Assembly (NCBI RefSeq): GCF_016802725.1
Contig: NC_052671.1
Span: 20,875,728 to 20,939,727, forward strand
Reading direction: 5' to 3'
DNA from: Solenopsis invicta
Lineage: Eukaryota; Arthropoda; Insecta; Hymenoptera; Formicidae
Length of the DNA: 64,000 bases
Shown here: piece by piece, positions 1 to 11,998 of the stretch
Layout: the number at the start of each line of letters is the position of its first letter
How positions within the stretch are numbered: the first letter of the stretch is position 1
The notes under the pieces: generated by a model
Database searches by the model: none
Told to the model about the DNA's origin: nothing
Seen by the model: the letters and a program-made list of their open reading frames with translations, nothing else
Position numbers and translations under genes: made by a program

Positions 1-2838
1 CATCTTATTCATTGAAGCACATCCAATTTGAAGAGCTTTATGGCAATTAGTTTTCTCATCGCCTATAAAACCTGTGCTTATGCACATAATTTCGGAGCAT
101 TGTGGAAATGGATCATGAGCGATAAACCAAGTATAAAATTTTTCACAATCTTTATTATCTCGACTCATTCGAGCATCACCCGCATCAGTGTGCTGGCCAC
201 TATGACTGTGAAAGGATATTTTACAAAAATCGAGAACACACTGATTAACATCCAGTACGGTTGGCATAGAAAGAATCCACTTAGCTAATACGCTATCAGA
301 AACACCTCTCCCACGAGTAAGTCCACCTGCGCTATGCATAGTTTTCATCAGTGTTTGTTCGATCGTCATATCAGTCCAAATACCACATCGAAATTTGTTA
401 GATCTTCTAATCGTGAAGTAGCTGTTTGAGACAAACTTTGTGAACTCTGATTTATTCATTGCACATTGCAGATTAAGCATATCTTGTACATAAAGATGGG
501 CAGACTTTGCGTACAAAAAATGACCGCTCGCATGAAAATACGGAAGCATTTTTTGAATTACATTAAGATGTAGCTGCCAATTTCCAGTCCTCTCAGCCTC
601 AATGAATTGTTTAGCTAAAGTTACCATATTAAAATATTGTGCCCATAATTGGGCAGTCGGGCCATTGTCAGCTAACTTTTTTAAACAATTATCGAATTTA
701 CTGCAAATACTTTTAAAGTTGGCTCCTTCAAATTTCTTCAAACTTTCTTGATTACCAATATTTTGTAAAGTCTCTTCTAAATAATTTTGTTCTTTTTCAG
801 CAAACATTACTTTTGATAAAATGATTTTTGCCAAAGCGAGATGAGTCAGTTCATGCGCTCTTATGGCTCTGGCATACTCATGTCCATCCAGCATTCTATT
901 AATAGAGTTGGGAGCAAAAGCTTCGCAGAAGAGATCTTTTAACCCACTATTTTCCATAATAAATCCAATGGATCCTAGGTATGACATTAATAAGTGGAAT
1001 CCTCCAAGTCTCAAAATAATACTTCGTAACTCTGAATTTTCAGGAGAGCAAGCTATAATGTCTCGAGCTTTCCAGTATAACGGCTGATCAAACGTTACAA
1101 AGCAGTTTTGTTGGCCTAATGACTGGCTTTTACGAAGTGACTCATGGAGCACTGTATAGATTGTATCGTAGTTGCTTGGTGGAGCATTTACGAATGGAAG
1201 AAAGATAACTCGCGATTTTTCACTTGATAAGTGATTAGTGACTTTTTCCAAAAAACCATTCCAACCAGGTATGTTAACGGCATTAGCATTTTTTGCATAG
1301 ATCCATAACAAATCTGGAGGTAAAATTTCAATTTTAGAAGAAATAGGATTTTGTTCTGCTAAGTCTGCTAATTTTATTCCTCCAAGTCCGACTACACGTT
1401 CTCTGTGGAAAGGCTTAAAACTTATAGCACCAAATTTACCGACAAACTCAGTCGAAGGCATTGTTTTTAATCTCGGAATCGATGACTCTGATGAAATCAA
1501 ATGAGAAGGGGTTACACACTGATTACCTCCCATGGCGTGAAAAGTTTTGAGACCATCAAGAGTATTAACATTATGATCGGCGTTATCAAACACAAACTGT
1601 GAATAACATTTCGACAGATCAGGCTCCGTGTTATGCATAATAGAAGAAATTTGGAACAATGTGGATTCTTCATACGAAGCACACCATCCTAAGGCAGATA
1701 AGAGGCGTAACACGTCTTTTGAGCCGGTTTTTTGATGAATCAACGACGCGACGCCTATTTGAACTGCAGATAAAAATGACCGTGGCTTCACTGCTGCAAG
1801 TATTGCATGTGCTATTGCAGTTGCTTTTACACGCCATTTATCTATCACCTTTCTTATTTTTTAGAATTATTCGCTCTAGTAAGGACTTTAAAGTAGGCGG
1901 TATGTCATTCTCCGCATTTTCTAAAAACGTGTGAGGACTAGGATAAACATTAGTATCATACACCTGTGAACGAATATCCTCAAGAAGTAAATCTGCTACC
2001 GTATCAACGACCCGCTGTCGTTCATCTTTAATGTTTTCCTCCTGGTTTTCATACCAAACATCTGATAAAATTTTATATTCCGTATTTTTGAAACATATCG
2101 TAGGCTCTCTGTTTCTCAACTTGGTGATGATTATTTCATCTCCGTAAGCCTCTTCAAGTTTCTCGTAAATCCATGTATTAGTCGGAAGTTCGCTGTCGTA
2201 ACTACTTAAAATTGTACTTAAAGAAAACTGACACTCTTCTCTGTGGTCTTGTAGATACCGCATAATGTGTTCAATTACTGGAGCACTTATGTTTACGCGT
2301 GATAACGGAACGTTAACTTTGTAAAAATCTTTTACAAAGGGTGATGATACTTTGGAGTAACTTTATCCAGATCGATTGTTGCTACAAGTGTAGAGATATT
2401 AATAGCGTTGAAATCTGTCCGCTGCTTAGCCCGTTCGCTAATAGTTTTTAGCGTTTTTTTATTTTCAAGTCGACAAACATGTATCCTCTTCCGTTTTGTT
2501 TTTTTCATTTCTTCTTTTAAAAACGACTGAGAAGCATCTTCTCTGCAAAATATGCACAGGTTTTCAAAATCAAAGTTAGTAGCACCTATTGACCGTGTAC
2601 ATATCGATGGACCCTGCATATTCCGTTGTCGTACAACTGCAGCTACGTTATCGGGATGTGTATAAGATTTGTAACATTTCTCATGCATGCTGTCGTTTTC
2701 CGAAACACGTGTGAATAATCTGTCGCCTCTACCTTTGCTGGCTTCCTTAAATGTTTCACGACGTGCAGCAGTAATCGCGATAACTTTCTCGCTCGATAAA
2801 TTCTCATTGCAGACGACGCAGTTTTTTTCAGAATCCAT
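1..2838 (-). pseudogene. Uncharacterised zinc-binding multi-copy family protein, two frameshifts, runs off the left edge
   Basis: Three minus-strand frames read as one protein. The first (2838-2332, from ATG at 2838) has paired cysteines C7/C10, then H52-C55-H61 and C95/C98, likely zinc ligands. A one-base shift in a T run near 2337 leads into the second frame (to 1838), and a second shift in the A run near 1855-1860 leads into a third frame, open without a stop from about 1850 to base 1, roughly 610 codons. The third part contains motifs such as FVTFDQPLYWKA, RLGGFHLLMSYLGSIG and FLYAKSAHLYVQDM. I recall similar uncharacterised proteins in many copies in arthropods and cnidarians, which suggests a mobile or amplified gene, but I cannot name a domain. 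The true C-terminus lies outside the window. The two shifts suggest a pseudogene; assembly errors in homopolymers are the alternative. Confidence 0.7.
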
Positions 2839-4823
2839 TTTTATTTATTTGTCAAGAGACACGTTAATGTCTCGCCAAGTATATTCTTTAAACGTATAAT
2901 TAATGCAAAACGATGGCCACAATCAATCAAAATTTCTCTGAGATTGTTAAAAATGACAATGTTACACTGCACGAGCGTTCAGGGTCTGCTTCTACATGGA
3001 ACTAAGGGACAAACAATGTACTATCGCACCGATATATACATCAAACAAAAGACGTGTTCGCGCTTGTTCGCTCGTCTTCGCTCCGTTGATAAGTACGCGG
3101 ATAAAGCGATACGAATCTTTTAAAGATTCAAGAAGTTTACCATGCGTTATTCTGTTTTATTTGGAACTAGAAGAACAAATTAAATTATTTTAAGCAAAAA
3201 AAGACTCGGAAAAATTCACGTAAAATAAAGTAAAATAAGTGTGTAGAAAACCTATTTTCTATCTGTATTGACAGTATAAAATATACAATACAGCATACAA
3301 CTGACAATATACAATATACAATACAGTATAAAATATCACAAAAATAATTTGTTATTAATTAAAACGTATTTTTCCTAATATATCTTGCTTATCTCCGTTA
3401 ATACTGAGAATATGACATTTATAATGTGATAATCATAAAATTCGGAAAATTTCAAGCAGATTTAAAAAAAAAATCGTTTGGATACGTGCTTTTGTTGCAG
3501 AGAAAAGTAATTGTTAATTAAGCGAGCTTGGCGGCTCGCGCGCCTGCGCGCCACGCAGTCGAGCCGTTGCTGAGTCCGCTCCGGCGCTCTCGCTCTAAAA
3601 CCGCTGTATTCGACATTTTTTTTCGCCGAACCTGGCAGTCGAATTGCAGCGAAAAAAATTCCACCGTTGAAGCACTCACTCCAGTACCTTCACACCAAAT
3701 TTTAAGTAAAAATATGAAATAGTTTAGCTGTAATCATTAATTATGTAAAAGTCAATTATCTCGGCTTCTATCGGTCGTATCGGGACGTTTTTTTTTTTTT
3801 GAAATTCATGATTTTTTAAGCGCAAACCAATGATGCTATATGCATTACTCTACGCCAATAAACAACGCCGATACTTAATATGCGAAATTTAAATTGTTTT
3901 AAATAAGTCTAATTTGAGAAAAAAAAATTTTTTTTATATTAAATTCATAAAGTAGACATCGTTACCTTTCATTTACGAAAAAGTGCATCAAAATAAGTTC
4001 ACCCGTTCAGACGTGAGAGCCAAGCGCCCGATTTGCATAAATAATTTGTTAATAGGCAGCCATATAAAAATTGGAGGCGAGCCTTGTGCACACTTGTTCA
4101 GCATACTGAAAGATATCATTGAGTGAATGTCCGCTTAAATATGATAATTTTTAACCCAGTTTTCGGGAACCTGTAAAAATGGCCCTTTTCTCGCGTATTT
4201 TTTGCAATTTTGCAATTAAAAAAATATTTTTAATTTTTTTTAAGGCTTATTCTTATAGGAAATTTCCTTCTAAACAATTTTCCTCTCTTCAAGTTTTGTC
4301 GTTTGACCAACACAGAAGGAGTTATTTAAAGAAAACTATACAGAAACGCGTTTTTTTATATATTTTGCAATAAAAAAAGGCGAAGCGGGCCGAGTTGATT
4401 CTAGAGACTTTACACACTTGTTACGGGATATCATAAGAATCGATTAGAAAAAGTTCCAGCTTTGTGCCGTGAACTTCAATATTCTCATTTTTTAATAGCC
4501 CTGACTCCTGGACTATAATTATATGTTATCTAACTAAAAGACAGTAATATTTTTATGTTATCTAATTAAAAGACAAAAACATCACAAAAAAATATTTAAA
4601 AAAATCCAAAAAAACAAAAAAAATTAAAACAAAAAGGACCTGAAGCTCCATGCGGTAGGTCCTGGGTGACGCTAAAAACGCATTGTTTTCGTAAGAGCGT
4701 TATTTAATTATTGTAATTACTAAATGACAATACATGAACATATGTGCAATAAAGTTATGATATTTAGTTTTATTATACACGTAGTATGAAAGTTATAAGA
4801 TATTAAATATAAGACTACTAAAA
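2839..4823. other. AT-rich intergenic DNA, no gene seen
   Basis: No frame here resembles a protein. A short GC-rich patch lies at 3525-3600 and homopolymer A/T runs are frequent. Small frames at 2996, 3528 and 4179 are composition effects. Confidence 0.6.
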
Positions 4824-5165
4824 CTTTTTGTCGTATACCTTGAAGGTAAATTTGTTTATAAGTCGGCTTCTGAGAGAGCTCATTTGTTAAAAATTCACTG
4901 GTAACTCTCTAATGTCATCCCGAAGGTGTGTGCAAATTATAAAAAAATGAGCCCTCTTAGAAGTCGAGATATAAATAAATAATTGTTAAATTGAACGGCT
5001 TTTTGTCGTATGTCTTGGAAATAAATTTGTTTATAAGTCGGCTTCTGAAAGGGCTCATTTGTTAAAAATTCACTGGTAACTCTCTAATGTCATCCCGAAG
5101 GTGTGTGCAAATTTTAAAAAAATGAGCCTTCTTAGAAGTCAACGTACAAACTTATTTCCGGGAAT
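4824..5165. repeat. Tandem duplication, two units of about 175 bases
   Basis: The segment starting CTTTTTGTCGTA at 4824 recurs at 4999. Shared blocks include TTATAAGTCGGCTTCTGA and CTAATGTCATCCCGAAGGTG, with scattered substitutions (ATACCTTGAAGG against ATGTCTTGGAAA). Two copies only; no coding potential. Confidence 0.85.
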
Positions 5166-6649
5166 TTAATTCCGAATGCAACCTGTAATTCTCTAAACAT
5201 CTTATATGATGTTTTTAGCATGTTTTTTTTTTGTTAAACCTAAAATGTCACTTTGTACCACTGTTGTATAGTGGTATATAATGTATGTTGTTAAAGTAGT
5301 TGCTTAGAAAAATTTGTGAGAGCAGCAGACGCTGTGAGCAAAAACTTAGTTGAGAACCGCTGCGTCGAGCGTGTCGCGCGGCGGCCGTCTGCTAAGTCCG
5401 TCTGCTAGCTTCAGCGTCATCACTCTCACTGGTCCTTTGATTGTTTAGCTGTAGATATTTTAAAAATAAACTATATAAATAATTAAAACCTGTTCTTGCC
5501 CATGCCCAAACCAGTAAAGATAGTCAAAAAATAACAATTGATAATAGTGCTGGATATAGTTTTAAAGGATCGGGGAAAAAACACGTTTTTTTCAATTTTT
5601 CCGCGGATTTTTTCGGTTTTTTTTTCCAAGGGTAGAAAAATTCATCGAAAAAATTCAAAAAGTATCAAAGTTTTACGACATGATTTCTTAACTTTAGTTC
5701 GCTATACTTATTTTCGAATCTGTAGTTTGCCATACTTCGTGAGATAGCTCAATTTTCCATCTTATTACTTTCATACTAATTAAATTTTTTAAGCTTGTAT
5801 TATAAAAATTAAAATTATGTAGTCTAAATTTAATGTTTATAAGATAAGCAGGTCGAGAAAATAATTTGAATTTAAAGTAATTACATTTATAACAAAATAT
5901 GTAGGAAAAAATAAACTATAAAACGAGACTACACTTCAGGAGTTTACTAAACCGGAATATACAGAACTAAAATTTGAAATCTGTGTTAATGAGAAATAAC
6001 TACAGAATAGTCCATACAAAATTAGATTAATGTTAGTCTCTAAGTTTTTCTCAAACAGCATAAGAGAAAGAACTGGCTCTATGAGCTTATGCGAGCAGTC
6101 GGTAAGCCATCTTTTGTAATCTCTTGTGGTAAAATTTCTTATGGTAATTGGGAAAATTATAATTCACATATCTAGAGCTAATGCTGAGTTCATTTTATAT
6201 GTATATATCTTCACAATAACCGCTTGTGCAGAGAATATGTACAAAGTGCAGTTATACATTTAAACTCTACTATGTTACTACTGGAAGTTTAGACTATATT
6301 CTACTATAAAAATAGAAGAAATAAAAATTTTAACAAAAAAATAAGATTACATAACTTCCAAGATCATATTAATGTGATGAAATACATTCAAAATTAAGTA
6401 ACATGTCATTTATATAGTAAAAGCAGCAATTTTTTGCAAAAACGCAATTTTTTCGAAAAAAACGGGAATTTTTTCGGTTTTTTCCAGCGATTTGAAAAAA
6501 GCGGTTTTTTTAAAACTACATTATTATTATTATAACACAAGGATTTTATAAATTATAAAATAATAAAGATCATTTTTTGTGTTAAAAAATATTTAACAAA
6601 AGATATATTTAACCATATATAAACATAAACTATAAATGATGATATGATA
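5166..6649. other. Intergenic DNA with two facing T/A-tract regions
   Basis: No gene recognised. Runs of T with interspersed CG at 5570-5640 and a partly inverted counterpart at 6430-6510 (blocks like TTTTTTCGGTTTTTT) might be ends of a decayed element about 0.95 kb long, but the match is too low-complexity to be sure. A GC-richer patch is at 5330-5420. Confidence 0.35.
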
Positions 6650-7381
6650 GGGGAAAGTAGGGTTATTGTACACACCGGGTAATTGTACGCTTCGTGGTTT
6701 GGCACCTTTCCGATGAATAGAACTTATATCACGACGATATTTGTAGGCTGAAGGCATTTTTTAAATATATAACCATACGTTATATCATTTAAAAACGTAG
6801 TTAATTGAAAAAATAAGAAAAAGTAAAATCATGATTTTTCTTGCGATTTTGGCGTTCAGAAAATAAGGCAATAAGTCCATATTTTTACTTTATTCATATA
6901 ATTTTGTTATACCTAACAAAAGTACGTTTTTTCCTGCGTTCCTTGAGCTATTGTTTATTAAATTTAATTAAATAGTCATCAAGTAATTGTTTTTTTATCA
7001 AATCAAGTCCGCCGTCGACAATTTTACGCATTCATCTTGAAAGGCGTGAGACCACGTGAGATCAACTATAGTGCCACTAGTACAGTGTAGTGCAGTGTAG
7101 TGTAGTTAAAAGAATAGGCTATAACTTTATTTTTCTTTCGCGTCCATTTATCCAACCGCACGTACAATTACCCAAGGCCCGAGAAATTTTTTCGTTTAAC
7201 CACTTGCTTCTTTTTGCTGAATATAGCATTACCAAATAAAAAATTGTTCAATATGACAATACATAATGATAAAAAAATGTTTATAAAGTTTCTATTTCTG
7301 TACTCGTATTGATTTCAACTTTAAAAATCACTTCACTGCGATAAATTTCCCTTAGGTGCATGCAATTTACCTACTTTCCCC
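6650..7381. mobile_element. MITE with TA target duplication (Tc1/mariner type)
   Basis: The 732-base segment starts GGGGAAAGTAGG and ends CCTACTTTCCCC, a perfect 12-base terminal inverted repeat, and is flanked by TA at 6648-6649 and 7382-7383. Subterminal inverted matches also exist (GGGTAATTGTACG near 6679 against CGTACAATTACCC near 7160). No transposase frame is present, so it is non-autonomous. TA duplication and short inverted repeats fit a Tc1/mariner-mobilised MITE. Confidence 0.8.
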
Positions 7382-7399
7382 TAAGCTTTAATATATAGT

Positions 7400-7403
<4 letters not shown>

Positions 7404-7462
<59 letters not shown>
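7404..7462. repeat. (TA)n microsatellite
   Basis: About 29 uninterrupted TA dinucleotides. They lie about 20 bases right of the MITE end at 7381. Confidence 0.97.
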
Positions 7463-7464
<2 letters not shown>

Positions 7465-8189
7465 GGTTAGATAACCTTTCACGACAATCATGACCTGTCA
7501 CGACATCATGATATTACACGAAACGGACAAGTTTGGTAGAAAAAGTGTCGCACTGTCCCGTGAACCGAAATTGCTGTTGACGAATAATATATTTTAACTG
7601 TACGTAATTATTAAAATAATATAAGCATATATGCCCATATGTATCATATGTATGTACAATGTATACGTATGTATACTTATATATGTGTTATTAAACACAA
7701 ATATTATTGTTGGAAGTCTTTTTCTATTTTGTTATTGGTTTTCAAAGAAATTTGTTAAACATTAAACAAATATAAACTTAAACACAAAATGCTTTATATA
7801 ATAATAAAATATAAAGACAAAAGTCAGCTGTTGACTGTTATAAATTGTTAAACTATATAAAACTAATATTTTATAAACTCAAACACAAATGCTTAATATA
7901 ATAATATAATTATTAATAATAAAACATTTTAAATTTCCCGCACATTTCTATCACAACGCATGCTCAGTTTGTTACATTACGCTGAGATGATAGGTTTTCT
8001 AACCTGTACAATCGCTAACTTTAACGATTGATATCTCGGTTCGTGGAGCAGTCCGACATTTGTTTCTGCTAGATTCGTTCATTTCGTGTGAAAACGCGTC
8101 GAATTTCATCAAAATCGGTATATTGTTTGTCATTTCAAGATGTCTTACAACTGTAAATCACTAAAATTCCCCACGCGGACTCTTACAAC
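7463..8189. other. AT-rich intergenic DNA, nothing recognised
   Basis: Read on both strands; no coding, RNA or repeat structure beyond short AT-rich direct repeats near 7790 and 7880 (AACACAAAATGCTT and AACACAAATGCTTAAT). Confidence 0.5.
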
Positions 8190-8204
8190 GCACATTACCC
8201 ACGC

Positions 8205-8420
8205 AACACAAGGATGTCCTTTGGACATCCAATGGACGTCACGGTTCGATATGTCTTGGCGTCCAGTGACATACAAATTGTGTCTTGTAGACGTCTAGAA
8301 GACGTCCTTCAGACGTACAATGTATCGCCTTCGGACGCCAAATGGACGTCTTGGCAGGACATAAGAAGGACTTTTATGGACGTGTTTGGACTTTATTTTA
8401 TATTGCGTGATTAGGACTTT
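8205..8420. repeat. Cluster of GACGTC-type palindromic motifs
   Basis: Within about 200 bases the six-base palindrome GACGTC or near variants recur in GGACGTCA, AGACGTCT, AGACGTCC, GGACGTCT and GGACGTGT, with related GGATGTCC/GGACATCC near 8212-8230. A 66-codon frame over it is probably incidental. It could be a decayed element with internal repeats or a cluster of bZIP-type sites; I cannot tell which. Confidence 0.5.
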
Positions 8421-9391
8421 ATTTAGTAAAAAATGATATTTGTTAGTAAAAGTAGTATTAACCCTGCCGAAAATGTGCAATTAAAAAAACCGATTAAAAA
8501 AAAAAGTAATCCAAATCGATTGGGATTTCTGCACCAAAAATACGGTGTTAAGATAGATTGAAACTAAAATCGAAACCCAGATAGATTTGTTAAAACAGAA
8601 TACATTAATGTAAAACGTAATAAATGTTTAATTTACAAAAAAATATTTCTTGTATCCTTTTCGTTAAAAAGGATTAAACAAAAATTAAATTTGAATTAAA
8701 TATTTAATTTTTGTACAAGATAAAATAACAATACAAATTGTTATTTACATGTAAAAATTATAAAAATTTATGTGGAACAACGTTCCACACACACGTCTCA
8801 TTTAAAAAAAAATGAGAGCGAGTATTTGTCTCAAGGTTACAACAAGCAGCTCACTGAAGTTATGAGCTGGGGAGTCGGCCGCGGTAGCTTCTAGATATAA
8901 CGCCTGTGGCCGTATTCGACTCACGAGAAGATCTCCCGCAGCGTGGCCGCCTAGCGATGGTGCCAGCACTCACTTGTTAAATCTATTTCAATACGAAATT
9001 ACAGGATTTCATAAATTATAATTAAACCGGATTTTAATGTATACATGTATTTGATTCACAGAATCATGTAAACAGATATGATTCTGTAAATCCAATATAT
9101 ATATTTTGCTGCTAGATGTATAATTACTTCCTTTATATTTTAAGTTTATGTTCCAAAACGTTTTTTCCGAGAAAAATTTTACTCGATATAATATACGTTA
9201 TTATTTATTTATATTTTGAGTAGAATTTTTCTCACAAATAAAATGGCCATTAAATAGCATATTAAATTAATCGTTATAGTATTATACATATCTATTAAAT
9301 ATGATATAATTTAAATTTTATATATAATAAAATATTAAATATTAACAAATAATATATTTTATTAAAAAGCTATACATATACATATAGGCTA
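8421..9391. other. Intergenic DNA, no gene seen
   Basis: AT-rich except a GC-richer stretch at 8830-8990. A short perfect inverted repeat GTGGAAC/GTTCCAC is at 8771-8787. Nothing coding recognised. Confidence 0.5.
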
Positions 9392-9627
9392 GGGGAAAAG
9401 TACCGGAACAGTAAAATATCTCGAAAACAAAGCATTTTACAAAAAAGTGTTTCAGATAAAAGTTGTAGGGTTTCAAAAGATCTTTTTACTAATGTTGTAA
9501 GTTTGACCTTAGATGGCGTCGCTAAGGACAGATCAAAATCACATTAACTTTTTTAAATAGATCACCCTATTTTTGATTCCAGAATATAATAGCTGGTGTT
9601 AAGACCTTTACAAAACACTACAAAAAA

Positions 9628-9730
9628 GTTTATTTTTGTTGAGTATTTTCTAAGTTGTGCAGCTTGAAAACTATAGTGTACTATAACTTTCAAACGTCAC
9701 AACTCGACAAGTATTTAACAAAAATAAACT
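9628..9730. repeat. Hairpin module 1 of element A
   Basis: Starts GTTTATTTTTGTTGAGTA and ends with the inverted counterpart TATTTAACAAAAATAAAC. The arms also pair through CTTGAAAACTATAG and CTATAACTTTCAAACG. The stem is about 48 bases with a tiny loop. Confidence 0.85.
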
Positions 9731-9909
9731 TTCTTGTAGTGTTTTGGAAAAGTCCCCAAATAAGCTACAATAATATGCAATAAAAGATACAATGTTAGAG
9801 TATCGGTAGTTCACTAATTAAAGGGTATGGGTACTTTCCTAACATTCTATATTTTTTATTGTATTTTCTTGTAGTCGATTTTGAGAGTTTTCCAAAACAC
9901 TATAAATAA

Positions 9910-10010
9910 GTTTATTTTTGTTAAGGACTTTCCGAGTTATGACGCTTGAATGTTACAGTACCGTAGCTTTCAAGCCTCACAACTCGGAAAGTACTCAACA
10001 AAAATAAACT
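9910..10010. repeat. Hairpin module 2 of element A
   Basis: Same ends as module 1 (GTTTATTTTTGTTAAGGA and ACTCAACAAAAATAAAC). The inner stem is CCGAGTTATGACGCTTGAA against TTCAAGCCTCACAACTCGG. Confidence 0.85.
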
Positions 10011-10240
10011 TTTTTCTAGTGTTTTGGAAAGGTGCTTTTGACAGCAGCTATTAGATTTTAGAATCAAAAGTGGAGTGTTCCATTTATAAAAGTTAATGTG
10101 ATTTTGATCTGACCTTGGGGACGTCATCCAAGGTCAAACTGATATAATCGGTAAATAGATCTTCTGAAATCCTACAACATTTATCCTAAACATTTTTTCC
10201 TTAAATGTTTAGTTTTTGAGATATTTCACCGGAACTTTAT

Positions 10241-10277
10241 GGCCATCCTGTGTGTGCGTGCGTGTGTGCGTGCGTAG
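10241..10277. repeat. TG/TGCG microsatellite
   Basis: Short run of TGTG and TGCG units directly at the right end of foldback element A. The related element at 25795-26564 is also followed by a CA/CGCA tract. Confidence 0.9.
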
Positions 10278-10507
10278 GTATAAATATACGAATAGCCAAA
10301 ACCTTGAGGCAATTACCTAATTCCGTTAAGTTTGATCAATATAAGCGAATTCCCGTTCCGTTGGTTGAGTCCGTTCATTGTAATTACTTTTTTGTTTATT
10401 AAGTCTGATCATTGTAAGACAATTATCTTTTCGTTTAGTTCGCTCATTTAGAGATGTTTTATATTTTTGTTTACTTTGATTAACCAGAGTCAATTATATT
10501 TCTAATT

Positions 10508-11000
10508 ACAAATATGTTATTGGACCGATAGTGTAACAACACAAATATGTTATTGGACCGATAGTGTAACAACACAATGATAGTAAGAAAGCCTTCTTCG
10601 GTCGCAGCTAGATCTTAGTGTTTATATTTATTCATGTGATTTTATATACTTCTCCGAATTCAACCAGGATGTGCGCCGAATTAATTTTTCGGTCGTAACA
10701 TAGCATGCCAAATAAGAATTAGTAATATCACTATTTATATTAAATGGATTAATTTAATATAATAATTGATGCTGATTTGCATCTGTATACCCATTTCGCC
10801 CTGAAAAAACTGTAAAAAATTTATTGCGAAAAATAACACCCCACCAAGGGTTTGAACTTGACATCTCCGGAATCTCCGGTCAAATTAGCATCAATTACTT
10901 GTAGTAAAATTTGTATAAAGTATATAAAATCACACAAACAATACAAGGACGAAGACCTAGCTGCAACCGTAGAAAGCATTTTTGTATTTCAATTTGTATT
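10508..11000 (-). repeat. Dispersed repeat H, copy 1 (complete-looking, reverse orientation)
   Basis: This copy is uninterrupted and defines the empty-site sequence for the other two. It matches, reversed, the pieces around e1 (26669-26961 with 30758-30853) and e2 (31100-31325 with 33750-33974). Landmarks are CGACCGAAGAAGGCTTTCTT, GCACATCCTGGTTGAATTC and a segment with a Pol III B-box-like GGTTTGAAC. The outer arms are partly inverted (GATTTTATATACTTC near 10642 against GTATATAAAATCACAC near 10920). A 33-base tandem duplication (10510-10573) lies at its left end. It may be a MITE carrying a tRNA-like core. Confidence 0.7.
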
Positions 11001-11043
11001 GTTCGAACCTAACCTTGTTGTTCGAACCTGAAGCATAGTATTA

Positions 11044-11298
11044 GAAAGAACAGTAGGTCGACTCCGTCATAAAGCACGGTGAAAGTTGTCCTTTGCGCAT
11101 GACCGAATCGCACAACTAGCAATATGGCGGTTAAGTTCTGATTGGACAATTCCAGCATATGGCGTCATTAACCCGACTCAGGTTAAGTTAAACCACTGCG
11201 CTCGCAAACGCTATTGGATCCACGCACAACCAGCAACATGGCGATTTTGTAGTCATCATATCAAGGGTGCCGACACCGAGTCGACCTACTGTTCTTTC
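11044..11298. mobile_element. MITE with 21-base perfect inverted ends and TTA duplication
   Basis: Starts GAAAGAACAGTAGGTCGACT and ends with its exact inverse; TTA flanks it on both sides (11041-11043 and 11299-11301). A 255-base non-coding body plus a TWA-type three-base duplication is the signature of PIF/Harbinger MITEs. A Harbinger element capable of encoding transposase lies at the right edge of this window, but their ends look different. Confidence 0.85.
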
Positions 11299-11301
11299 TT
11301 A

Positions 11302-11756
11302 TACTGAAGCCAGGAATTTATATTTACTCTCATATTTAAAGGAATGTTTTCCAAAAAGTCATTGTTTTAAAATGCGATAAATACATTCGCATTCAAGCGA
11401 GCTGGTAGAAAATGGGATCCAATTAAAATATTTCCCATTATTCCTAATCATATATTACATTGAAAACCGTATTGGAAATGTTTTTCATGGATTACTTGAG
11501 GATTCTCATGTGACCAAGCATGACTATTTCTTTGATTGAGAATGCCTTGCCTAGTAAATATGGCCTCATCTGTCCACAAAATATTTTGTGAAAATTATAA
11601 ATTGTTATTTGTTTGATTTAAAAACCAATCACAAAATGCTCTTCTGCATGGTGTATCAGTCGGTAATAAATGCTGGACACGTTGAAGGTGGTATGGATAA
11701 CGTCCATCGGCTTTAAGCGTCTTCCATATCACAGTATATGAAATTCTTAACGCAGA
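11302..11756 (-). pseudogene. Fossil Tc1/IS630-type DDE transposase
   Basis: Minus-strand translation gives recognisable pieces of a Tc1/IS630-like transposase common in insects: RYPYHLQRVQHLLPTD, a core NILWTDEAIFTRQG with the first catalytic D in WTDEA, then NSHAWSHENPQ, GSHFLPARLNANVF and FLENIPLN. At least one in-frame stop and one or more frameshifts break it. The C-terminal part carrying the other catalytic residues stops at the MITE at 11298, so the copy is dead. Confidence 0.75.
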
Positions 11757-11998
11757 ACAAAAAAAGTCTATCAATAACCTTGGAGCTTCAAAACAAAAAA
11801 CAAAAGATATTTCAATTATTCATTCTTACAGTTCTGTAATTTTAAAAGTAAATATTTTTTGAACGAAGCGTTTGCGAGCATACTTCCAGAGGAAAATTTT
11901 TGTTTGTTTTAGGTTCTGAATTCTGAACATATTTTAAGTTTGGCTATTTAACCCGAAAGCACCCTGTATAATATAATGCATACGTTTTATTTCTGCGG

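Larger units (their letters stand above)
9392..10245. mobile_element. Long-inverted-repeat (foldback) element A made of hairpin modules
   Basis: The left end, GGGGAAAAGTACCGGAACAG after TA, is followed by about 160 bases that recur inverted at 10080-10245 (for example AGTTTGACCTTAGATGGCGT against its inverted counterpart near 10120). The inside holds two palindromes of about 100 bases (9628-9730 and 9910-10010), and the centre between them is itself inverted (TTTTGGAAAAGTC against GAGTTTTCCAAAA). The outermost right bases differ from the left. No protein frame is present. The half element at 25795-26564 belongs to the same family. The TA at the left edge suggests Tc1/mariner-type mobilisation. 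Confidence 0.75.

Noticed and set aside
5538..5747. 69-codon ORF rich in Phe/Lys
   Set aside because: Composition effect of A/T tracts.
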